Source of the DNA: Persicaria tinctoria
Taxonomy: Eukaryota; Streptophyta; Magnoliopsida; Caryophyllales; Polygonaceae
Reading direction: 5' to 3'
Assembly: GCA_037127255.1 (NCBI GenBank)
Contig: JBANSL010000004.1
Coordinates: 73,554,627 to 73,618,626, forward strand
DNA length: 64,000 nt
Shown: positions 55,973-64,000 of the stretch, piece by piece
Numbering within the stretch: the first letter of the stretch is position 1
How the letters are laid out: every line of letters begins with the position of its first letter
Made by a program: the position numbers and the translations under genes
The notes under the pieces: generated by a model
The model's input: the letters and a program-made list of their open reading frames with translations, nothing else
Databases searched by the model: none
Told to the model about the DNA's origin: nothing

Positions 55973-56865
55973 CGGAAATTTCGCTAGGTACCCCTGGGGT
56001 ATTGTAATTTTCGCGAGGTATACAACTTTTTTACATATTTCGCGTGGTGCCCCTGAGGTTTTAACCCATTTCGCCTCGTGCCCTTCCCGGTTAACTTTAA
56101 CTGTTTTTGTTGAATCCCGTTAGTTTGCAAATAAAAAAGAAAAGAAAAGAAAAGAAAGAAAGGTCGGACGAGGCGAAAGACCAGATGCGATACGGAGAGC
56201 GAGGAGAGAGCAAAGAGAGAACGCTCGAGCGAGGGAGACCAGACGCGATACATCGGCGCCATACCCTGCTCGGCTCGGACCGCTGCTCGAACCTGGGCTC
56301 GGACCTGCGCTTAGACCTGATGCAACCGCTGCTGCGAGTGCTCGAACATCGGCGATGGGAGGAGAAGTGGGAGGCGTTTCCTCAGCCGACGAAGACGGTG
56401 GCAGTGGCGGCCCATTGCCTCGGCCGACGATTGGAGGTAGAGGAGAAGAACGTGCTTCTGCAGAGAGGTTAGTTGATGTCAATAGAAATTTTGGATTTAG
56501 GTTGAAGTTGAAGCATTTGGGGTTTTTTGTGATGTCAAATTTAGGGTTTATGTTGAAATTGATGGATTTGGAATTCAAAATTTCGTTTCTTAATTGGAAT
56601 CCGATTTGTTAATGAAATTCGTTTGTCAATTTAGGGTTTAAGTCTAAATTCATTCATTTGACTCAATTGGAATTAACATACTGTCAACATAAATGGTTGG
56701 TTTCTTATGATGAGTAATTTAGGTTTCTCAACTGTTAGCCTATTTCTTATGATGAATTGGGGTTTTCTTGTAGGATGGCAAATAAGATAGTCATATATAC
56801 AAATGCGTTATATTCATCGAGATTACATTGAATTTGAGGTGTAGGACCCGGATAAGTGTAGCGTA

Positions 56866-58509
56866 TTGGATATGTTTGTTGAATTATTAGAGGGGGCGGA
56901 AAAAGAAGGCATGTTTCTCCCCGAGAATCCAACATTATGGTATGCTCATAATGGTCAAAGTTTTCAATTAGAGAGTGACATCGATGTTGTGAATATGATC
57001 AATATATGTGGTGAGAAGAGATTGATTAAAGTAGCCATAGGATTTAGTGACTCACCTTCTAAAACTCTAGAATTGGCAAGGGGTTTAGTTGAGCCGAAAA
57101 AAACGATGGAAAGGTCAAGCCATGATAGTCAATCCGCTTACAGTAGGAAGGTTCCTCATACTACGACAAGAAGGAGAGGGAATTTTGTACCAAAAAGTCG
57201 AAGTCACTCTACACGTAATGAACCCACATCCGGTGAGATTAGTAGAACGAAGGAGAATGTGTTTGATTATGCAATTTCTGCTTCTGTATCGGTTGAGGTT
57301 GAATTGGCTAACTTTGATTTGCCTTCTAATGCATCACTTGATGTTGAATTGCCTTCTAATGCATCACTTGATGTTGATTTGACTTCTAAAGTATATGTTG
57401 ATGTTGATTTGGCTTCTAATGCATCACTTGATGTTGATTTGACTTCTAAAGCATCAGTTGATATTGATTTGGCTTCCAATGCATCCCATGATGTTGATTT
57501 GGCTTCTGATGATGTAAACTTGGTTGATAATAATTCATTGGTCTTGACTGATAATGATGGCATTTGTGGTTCTGGTGATGTTGGCGAAGATTACTTTGAT
57601 AGGATTTATGAGAACGGAGAGTTGTATGGTGATAATAGCTTCGGAAATATTAAACTGGAAGTCTGGATGATTTTTTTGGATAAGGAGGCAATGCTGAATA
57701 TGCGGCGAGATTATTGTGTTCAGGAGGGTTTCTCTGTTGTGGTGCTAAAAGCAGATCAGAGTAGGTATACACCGTATACTGCTGTTTGTGGACAATCGGA
57801 GTGTAAGTGGAGGATTCACGCATCAAGACATACAGATGGAGTAACATGGGCAATTAAGACATTGGATGGTACTCATAGTTGTCTCAAGCTCACAAAGTTC
57901 ACTTCGATGGCAACTCCGGAGTGGGCTGCGAAGAAGCTCCTTGATCATGTTAGACCGGATGATGAAATCTCAGAAGAAACTATGCAAAGGTTGTTGATGA
58001 ATAAATATGGAATAACTATGAAATCAACCTCCTTGTACAAAGCAAGATCGCTTGCTCTTGCAATCATTAATGGAAAGCATGACACTTCTTATGGGAGTTT
58101 ACCGGGATATTGTGAGGTGGTGAGGTCTTCCAACCCTGGATCTAGAGCTCATGTTGTTTGGACACAAGGTAGAGATGACCCTGAAAGGCCACCGCAATTT
58201 AAGAGCTTCTTTATATCGATGAAGCCGATGATAGATGGAACAATTCATGGGTGTCAAGGATTGATTGGAGTTGACGAATGTCATTTGAAAGGAAAGTATG
58301 GTGGTATCGTCTTGTCCGCTATTGTTGCTGATGGCAACAACGAAATTTATCCTCTAGCATATGGTGTGTATGCGAATGAGTGTAAGAGCACTTTGTCTTC
58401 GTTTTTCTATCAGCTAAGGGAGGTATTGCAGAATACTCAGAGGACCAATTGGTGCATTTCATGGTTGCTACCTTCAAATCTTTATCTTTTGAACAATGTC
58501 TTTAGCTAA
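56866..58509 (+). CDS. MULE transposase (mudrA-like), C-terminally truncated
   Basis: The 547-residue frame has an acidic N-terminal domain, six 10-residue repeats (about 151-210), a MuDR-type DNA-binding domain (about 264-340, with Cys308, Cys313, His336 and Cys339) and the start of the MULE catalytic domain (GVDECHLKGKYGGIVLSAIV, first catalytic Asp at 470; then IYPLAYGVYANE). After RTNWCIS, where the second catalytic Asp is expected to follow, the sequence changes abruptly and the frame stops. So the second Asp, the Glu and the SWIM finger are missing: an internal deletion. The likely original start (ATG at about 56775, after a splice acceptor) is in another frame, so the N-terminus is also damaged. 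The Met at 56866 is the first in the open frame. Confidence 0.85.
   Translation: MDMFVELLEGAEKEGMFLPENPTLWYAHNGQSFQLESDIDVVNMINICGEKRLIKVAIGFSDSPSKTLELARGLVEPKKTMERSSHDSQSAYSRKVPHTTTRRRGNFVPKSRSHSTRNEPTSGEISRTKENVFDYAISASVSVEVELANFDLPSNASLDVELPSNASLDVDLTSKVYVDVDLASNASLDVDLTSKASVDIDLASNASHDVDLASDDVNLVDNNSLVLTDNDGICGSGDVGEDYFDRIYENGELYGDNSFGNIKLEVWMIFLDKEAMLNMRRDYCVQEGFSVVVLKADQSRYTPYTAVCGQSECKWRIHASRHTDGVTWAIKTLDGTHSCLKLTKFTSMATPEWAAKKLLDHVRPDDEISEETMQRLLMNKYGITMKSTSLYKARSLALAIINGKHDTSYGSLPGYCEVVRSSNPGSRAHVVWTQGRDDPERPPQFKSFFISMKPMIDGTIHGCQGLIGVDECHLKGKYGGIVLSAIVADGNNEIYPLAYGVYANECKSTLSSFFYQLREVLQNTQRTNWCISWLLPSNLYLLNNVFS
57319..57498 (+). repeat. 30-bp tandem repeat in the transposase gene (six copies)
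   Basis: Six consecutive 30-bp units encode 10-residue repeats of the type LPSNASLDVD / LTSKASVDVD. No indel breaks the frame, and changes within units are mostly substitutions. Confidence 0.9.
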
Positions 58510-58922
58510 CGCTCAAACTTTTGAGATCTATTATGCTCGGATATTTTGTATATACCGAAGCTTTGAAATTATCAGGATTTTTATCATTTTGCCTTTTTAT
58601 CCACAACGTATATATTTAGTCTTAATTTGATTATGCTCCGAATATGTATATGCACTATATAGCTACTGCATTTGTCCATATAAAAAGCAACACTTGGACG
58701 ATCATTCTAAACCCAAGTATACCGCAAATTCCCATAATTTGTCCATATAAATAGCTTGCATTAGCCATCATTTGGCTACACAAATTACTCAATCTTACAT
58801 TTAAGATAAGAATTAAGAAACAAACCTCACATAAACTAAAAACCATTTAACAAAAACTGAAATTCGACATTTGTTAATTAGATAGTTAGATAAACCTGCC
58901 CTTTTACATAATTCGACAAATG

Positions 58923-59440
58923 CTAGAACATCAACGACACAACATAAGATAAGGCTACAACAAAAACAACACCCCAAGAATAAAGGACAAGTCTTGTGGA
59001 GAAATGATCCCTTGCAACATTCGAATTTTTGTCCGACTTCAGGATTGAATTCTATGTCTTCAAAGAAGCATTCTCAACTTCGAGTGAATTCACCTTCAAT
59101 TTTAAGAACTTTCTCTTCTCTTTTGAATCCGCAAGGCTCGACTCAAGAGAGTCCACTTTTGATTTGTAATCTTCAAAGGTACTATGCTGCAATGCTGGAT
59201 TAGATTTCATAGTAAGTGCATCGTTCTAACACACAAACCCATTGGCAATCAAATTTCAAAGTATATGCATCTAAAGGGAGCAACTCTAAATTGACACAAG
59301 TGACTAGAACATACCATCCAAAACAGACATCGATGAAAGCGTTTTAGATATGACTCCTTAGTCGTGTCAGTTACCGTTAAAACTACAGCAGACACCTCGT
59401 GGAGGCAACGAAGCCGCATGAATTTCTTTTCAATTCTTCC
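58923..59440 (-). pseudogene. zf-GRF-like, coiled-coil and membrane-anchor protein relic inside the MULE
   Basis: Minus-strand exon 1 (to 59315) reads EVSAVVLTVTDTTK then KRFHRCLFWM and ends at a GT donor; this resembles the zf-GRF finger (Cys and His spacing partly lost). Exon 2 starts after an AG at 59225 in the matching phase and reads a coiled-coil (FEDYKSKVDSLESSLADSKE, then KLKVNSLEVENASLK), a stop at 59052-59054, and, in the same frame, a hydrophobic end (WGVVFVVALSYVVSLMF) with a stop at 58923. Small plant proteins with a GRF finger, coiled coil and C-terminal anchor are common near MULEs (from memory). The gene start was not found. It is antisense to the transposase. Confidence 0.45.
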
Positions 59441-60432
59441 TCAATTTGTGGACGATTGTGCACTCATCATGCAGAATAATCTCAAAAGCATCTCATTTGA
59501 ATATGACTATATATGAGTATATCTTAGTTAGTGGTCACTATCCAACATCTTTGTAAAATCAAAGTCAAGAGAAGTCCACAAGTTCAATAAATTGATAGTC
59601 AATTTATCTAAGATGAAATTTTAGTCATTAGGTTAATCATGAATGGGGGCAATTCGGTAGATAATGATTCAAAAGCTCAATCAAATCAATTACACTGTAC
59701 ACTCCCAAAAACAAACACATGTGGCCAACTTGCCAATCTAAAGAACATACATTTTTACTAATCTGTTTGAACAATGATGACAAGGAGAAGAAACAAATTT
59801 AACAAAAGAAAGGTTTCTAGATCCACCAAGCTATGAGAGATTCAATAAACCTCCAATTTCACAGCGAATTGAGCACGTTGAATTCGCACGAAGATGCATC
59901 TAAAGGCAATATAAACAAACAATTCAGTAAAGCTGCAATGAGTATACTAAAATCTGATTTAATCACCATTCGATTAAGACATCTACAAATCCTAATTTAA
60001 AACCCAAGGGGGAGACTAGATCTAAAAACAAGAACACCACAAATCTAGCCACCCAAACCCTAGTTATAGGTTCGTATACTCACCTTCGAGCAGCGGTTGC
60101 AGCAGGTCCGAGCAGCGGTCCGAACCGAGCAGGGTATGGCGCCGCTGTATCGCATCTGGTCTCCCTCGCTCGAGCGTTCTCTCTTCGCTCTCTCCTCGCT
60201 CTCTGTATCGCGTCTGGTCTTTCGCCTCGTCCGACCTTTCTTTCTTTTCTTTTTTATTTATTTGCAAACTAATTAACGGGATTCAACAAAAACAGTTAGA
60301 GTTAACCGGGAAGGGCACGAGGCGAAATGGGTTAAAACCTCAGGGACACCACGCGAAATATGTAAAAAAGTTGTATACCTCGCGAAAATTGCAATACCCC
60401 AGGGGTACCTGGTGAAATTTCCGTTTAATATA

Positions 60433-60579
60433 AGTTTTCCGCTTTAAATATCTCATTATTATCTTATTTGTGGGAGCATGGTTGCATGTTCCTATAAGCC
60501 TAAGGTGATTACGAAGACATTAAAGTCCGAGTAATTACTGCGTTGTGGCATTCCCTGGGTTTATAAAGGGGGTGTTACA
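60433..60579 (+). repeat. Chromovirus-like LTR, right part
   Basis: The segment ends CATTCCCTGGGTTTATAAAG followed by GGGGTGTTACA, typical of the 3' end of Del/Tekay LTRs. It continues the segment that ends at 55972 once the MULE and one 9-bp copy are removed. Confidence 0.5.
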
Positions 60580-60763
60580 AAAGGTGGTATTGCAAGACTC
60601 GGGGTCTTAAGAGGCGCCAGCCCATGCCACCTAGCCCTCACAGGTCCGTTGTTCTCACTTGGAGCCTGAAAAGGAAGAGCTCTTGTGACATAGGTAGGGC
60701 TTGAATCACTTATAAATCACTCCCAACATCCTTATGATATCCGATGTGGGACGAGGTGTTACA
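60580..60763 (-). repeat. Short LTR- or TRIM-like fragment
   Basis: On the minus strand it begins TGTAACACCTCGTCCCACAT and runs to ACCACCTTTTGTAACA. The TGTAACACC start with a CCCACATCGG motif is common in small plant LTR/TRIM elements. No internal region or duplication was seen. Confidence 0.4.
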
Positions 60764-60900
60764 TTCAAGGGGAACTCACACGGACTGATCAACAAGACAT
60801 TCAAGCACTTATCCATCAATCTAGAGATATAAGATCAATAATTAAGTTTATTGACAATAAATTAAATAATGAAACTAAAAGCCTTTTGGCGACAAGATGG

Positions 60901-61614
60901 TGGACTACCTAGTTTTTCAGAAACAAGATCATCTTCTCTAACGCAACAATTCCAACCAATGCGGAGTTCAATACTATGGTTCAAGGATCTGCCGATAATT
61001 GGTCTCGAGCATGTAAATTTAATGATGACATGGATTCCAGCGTCTAGAAGCGTTGCTCGATAAGAGCACAGAATAGGAAACATAATAACAAAACGACAAG
61101 AAAATGGAAGAAACCACCAGTAGGCACCTTCAAACTAAACTTCGACGGGTACACAATCTCTAATCAAGACAGTTCATGTGGCTACATCATTAGAGATTGG
61201 GATGGGCATCCAATAGCTATGGGGTGTCCGAATGTGGGAAAATAAAATCCTATCAAGGTTGAAGCCCTTGCGTTATTACTTGGGGTTCAGAAAATCAAGG
61301 AGCTTCCTATTTCAAATATCCAGATTGAAAGGGACTCTTTAATAATAATCAAACACCTCCGGGATAGCTCACGTTGCCCGTGGGAGATTGAACTTCTTAT
61401 GTCAGATATTAAAATACTCTTTCAAGGGGTTGGAAAAATTTCTTTCTCTCATGGGCCCTGCGATGACAATAAAGTGGCTGATAAGGTTGCACACCTTAGC
61501 CGCTTTGCCAAGGGCCGAGAGATTTTTAATTATTCAGGTCTTCAGGACCTCATCCGAAAGGATGCTATCGGGTAGGCTTGGTCTACCCGAAATCTTACCT
61601 AATCTAAAAAAAAA
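60901..61614 (+). pseudogene. 5'-truncated LINE with RNase H domain
   Basis: KLNFDG, SCGYIIRDWDGHPIA, KVEALAL, ERDSLIIIKHL and KVADKVAHLS match the RNase H of the LINE at 21469-22335, and its 3' end (DLIRKDAIG, stop, then a poly(A) tail at 61605-61614) matches 14652-14707. Upstream WTT and FFRNKIIF match the pre-RNase H part, and the copy starts there. AAGATGG lies at both ends and may be the target duplication. At least one stop breaks the domain. Confidence 0.85.
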
Positions 61615-61630
61615 AGATGGATATGACACG

Positions 61631-61871
61631 TACCAATGACCCCTTACCACTAGGGTAAGGGAGAGGTGACCCTTGCAAGAGGTGAATGGTTCAAATTCCC
61701 CTCCTTACACAATTTGTATAATTAGTGGGTACTCAAGCCTTCATTGGCTTGGGTGAGCCTGCCCGGTGGCTTGCCACCTGGCTAACCGGTTCGCGTCATT
61801 TGCATGATAGAGCTCGGACCCGTGGGGGACTAGTCGATAACCTCAGAACCCCCACGTTACACAAAAAAAAA
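61631..61871 (+). mobile_element. tRNA-derived SINE, copy 2
   Basis: Same family as 48445-48690: GGTAAGGGAGAGGTGACCC, GGTTCAAATTCCC, CTTGGGTGAGCCTGCC and GGACCCGTGGGGGACTAGTC, then an A tail. The imperfect duplication AGATGGATATGACACG (61615-61630) and AGATGGATGTGATACG (61872-61887) shows that it inserted directly beside the poly(A) tail of the LINE fragment. Confidence 0.9.
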
Positions 61872-61887
61872 AGATGGATGTGATACG

Positions 61888-62269
61888 AAGGCGAAAACTT
61901 TTATGTTTTAGGAGTTTGTATAAATATAGATTTTAATCAATATTTACCCCTTGAAAGGTGAAACACATCTATGGTGCTAAGGGTTAACACTATTATAAAA
62001 GTATTAATGGTTAACACCATTATATACAATGTTCACTCATTAATTATAACGATGTTTTTTTCATAATAGGGAAACATTATACGGACATTATTACAAGAGT
62101 GAAGCACCACCCTAATTATTCTAACAGATGGTGTTACAAAGATCCATATTAATTTTGTAGATAGCCCTAGCCCCTTGGTGACCATTTTGAATTTTGCCGT
62201 CTTTTCTTCTCTTTTTTTTTTTTCACTTTTTATCGCTTGGTTCCAATTTCTAATATTGACAATTATTTT
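61888..62269. other. Short intergenic stretch
   Basis: AT-rich sequence with no recognised feature. Confidence 0.4.
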
Positions 62270-62850
62270 CTAGACAATGGATGCCACTAGATCAAGTTTC
62301 TTTTTATTGAAGATTATACTATTTTTTGTATCCCATATAGTTTGCCATATGAAACACAGTTTTTCAAACTGGGAAGTGTCATGTCTCATCTGGATGATGT
62401 CTGCTAGTGTAATATGTCTACCTATCAAACTTAGGAAGGTTCTACCACCTGTTTATTCGTAATTAGAAATTACTATTTTTATAAATGGGCACTTCATAAA
62501 AAGATGGTTGATGTTCTCATCTTCACCGTTGCATAGACAACATTGAGAAGGAACTCTGTTTATGTATCTATTCAACCTCAACTTTTTCGGAAGTCCATCA
62601 ATAGCCATCTTCCAAATAAAATTTTTCATTCTTGGTGGAATCTTTAATTTCCAAATCCAGTTATAGGCTTATAGCCAGCCTGCATTTGTGACTAGATATT
62701 TGTTATATCTCTTGTGGATTTTGTTGTAAACTTTCTGATAACTCCCTCCCTTGATGAAAATCGGAATAAAGTTTCAAAGGCCTTGACAGTTTGTCTGTGT
62801 CAAAGGTCTTGGAGCTTTAACAGTATTGATGAAATACAAAACCTGTTCTA
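62270..62850 (-). pseudogene. LINE zinc-binding (zf-RVT) region, right-edge LINE, second part
   Basis: NWIWKLKIPPRMKNFIWKMA, LPKKLRLNRYINRVPSQCCL and CNGEDENINHLFMKCPF are the zf-RVT domain with its Cys and His residues. A stop splits the upstream part. It continues the LINE fragment at 63760-64000 beyond a Copia LTR. Confidence 0.8.
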
Positions 62851-62859
62851 TATATTATT

Positions 62860-63750
62860 ATGTCCGAATATTATTTAATATTATATACTTCCATTATATT
62901 ATATGCCTAACTAACCTTTCAGGAAGTATTATTCGAATTACTTCTTTCCTTATGGTGCATATTGAGGAGATCCAAATTGAAGAGATCATGTCTTCGAAGT
63001 GTCCAAAAATAGAAGATCCTTGGGCGCGCCATGATCCGAACTAGCCGTTGTTGAAGATCCTTAGGCGTCATGTTGCTTCTATATAAAGAAAAGGAAGAAG
63101 AAGACAGAATACCCCGGTGGAACACAAGCTTTCATTCATTCAAGCGAGATCTGTCTTCCAAGTGTACTCTCTGCTAGCGCTCAAGAGTTTGTTATTTCAT
63201 TTCAAAGCCTTTGAGAGTTACACTGTGAGCTTATAGGATATATTCATTTATAGTGTTACTCGAGAGTTTGTAACTCAGGAAGTAAGCACTAGGCTATTGA
63301 TTTGTGAGAGTAAGAGGATTGTACTAGATAGCTGAGAGAGGTGGGGCTCTTCTAGATTGGTCTAGGACTCCAATGGAACGTGAGTTGACTAGATTGCAAT
63401 TGTATAGGAGAGAGGCTTCTCGGTGAGCTATTAGGATCCTAAGCTTTGCGAATCAATAAAGCCTTTTGAATCCTAGGGTTGTGGAAGAACCCTAGGCGGG
63501 GACGTAGGCCAAGTTCGTGCCGAACCTCGTAAACAATTACTCGTGTCCTTTATCTATTGCTTTACCTTATTTCCGCACTTGGTTCGATTGTCTAAATTTG
63601 TGATTCAGGTTTAATCTCAAAAGGTTTTATACGAGCTCCAAAAGTCTTTAGACTTTCTGCGAAAAACGGGCATACTCTATTCAACCTCTCTTCTAGAGTA
63701 TTTCTATATTACCTTGTTTTATATTATCGAACCTTCACTTTCCATTTGGA
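62860..63750 (+). repeat. Ty1/Copia-type LTR
   Basis: The sequence has a TATA box (CTATATAAAG, about 63078), a polyadenylation-like AATAAAGCC (about 63453), CCTAGGGTTGTGGAAGAACC then GGGGACGTAGGCC and GCCGAACCTCGTAAA, and near its end ACTCTATTCAACC and TTCTAGAGTA. These are standard in plant Copia LTRs. No Copia coding region is in the window. It lies between two parts of one LINE, so it is probably a solo LTR; the exact ends and target duplication were not resolved. Confidence 0.65.
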
Positions 63751-63759
63751 TTAAACTCC

Positions 63760-64000
63760 CAAATTATTTTATATGGTGCGTTCCAGTTCAGTATTTGAAT
63801 ATTTTATGATTTTTTGGATGACATTATGAGGGAACAATTGTTTTAGAATGTCCAAATTTCAATGTTTTGCAGGGTAAAAAGCTGATTGAGTTTTAGATTA
63901 GGATCATGGTGGGCTTGAAAGTTGAATAAGGATTGATCCAGAATCCAAGGGTCGTTCCAGACATTAATTGATTCCCTATTTCCAATAATCCAATGTAAAC
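63760..64000 (-). pseudogene. LINE ORF2 fragment, right-edge LINE, first part
   Basis: The minus strand reads WIIGNRESINVWNDPWILDQ and later IIWEFNPNGK, the region between RT and zf-RVT in plant LINEs. Stops are present. It runs off the window. Confidence 0.75.

Larger units (their letters stand above)
55973..60423 (+). mobile_element. Mutator-like element (MULE) with long TIRs and two gene relics
   Basis: The element is flanked by a perfect 9-bp duplication TTTAATATA (55964-55972 and 60424-60432), the size expected for Mutator-like elements. TIRs of about 340-370 bp run from 55973 to about 56342 and from about 60084 to 60423; both start CGGAAATTTC in their own orientation. Inside are a truncated transposase gene on the plus strand and a zf-GRF-like gene relic on the minus strand. 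It sits inside a chromovirus-like LTR. The transposase lacks its second half, so mobility would need a partner. Confidence 0.92.

Overview
The window is nuclear DNA of a flowering plant. It holds a many-exon importin gene with GT-AG introns, an AP2/ERF gene start, Athila-type Ty3 retrotransposons primed by tRNA-Asp, a plant LINE with an RNase H domain, Mutator-like, Stowaway and PIF/Harbinger elements, and tRNA-derived SINEs. The protein sequences look eudicot; I cannot name the species.

Layout. 1-168 (minus) is the 5' end of an AP2/ERF transcription factor gene cut by the window edge. 169-5134 is AT-rich intergenic DNA with a Harbinger MITE and old LINE/Copia remnants. 5135-12202 (minus) is a complete importin-5/KETCH1-type gene; I could join 20 exons into one 1117-residue reading frame, and it looks functional. 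12203-14628 holds its upstream region, a dispersed repeat and microsatellites.

14642-48079 is a single LINE (minus strand, 13-bp target duplication) split by later insertions. Its own sequence is about 7.0 kb. Element A (14713-21463), an Athila-like gag/protease element with only one LTR, sits in its RNase H region. Element C (22505-42142), an Athila element with gag, protease, RT, RNase H and integrase, sits in its zinc-binding region. Element B (22628-31914), a large non-autonomous relative of A, sits inside one LTR of C. Each insertion is proved by a perfect target-site duplication, so the order LINE, then A and C, then B can be read from the sequence.

48080-64000 holds further transposon debris: two members of one SINE family, a Mutator-like element with long TIRs and an 18-bp minisatellite, a chromovirus-like LTR split by a second Mutator-like element (truncated transposase plus an antisense zf-GRF-like gene), LINE fragments and a Copia LTR.

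Most notable are dense families of short hairpin-forming palindromes inside the Athila elements. A and B carry TCGA-rich ones and C carries GC-rich ones. Both lie in LTRs, untranslated regions and coding sequence alike, and both have 11-bp stems in their best copies. The largest length differences I found between sister LTRs of B and of C are gains or losses of exactly these units. A second, separate set of two hairpins with a TCCT loop, and a short ATGGGTGTCATG-containing motif, are shared by the 3' internal regions of all three elements.
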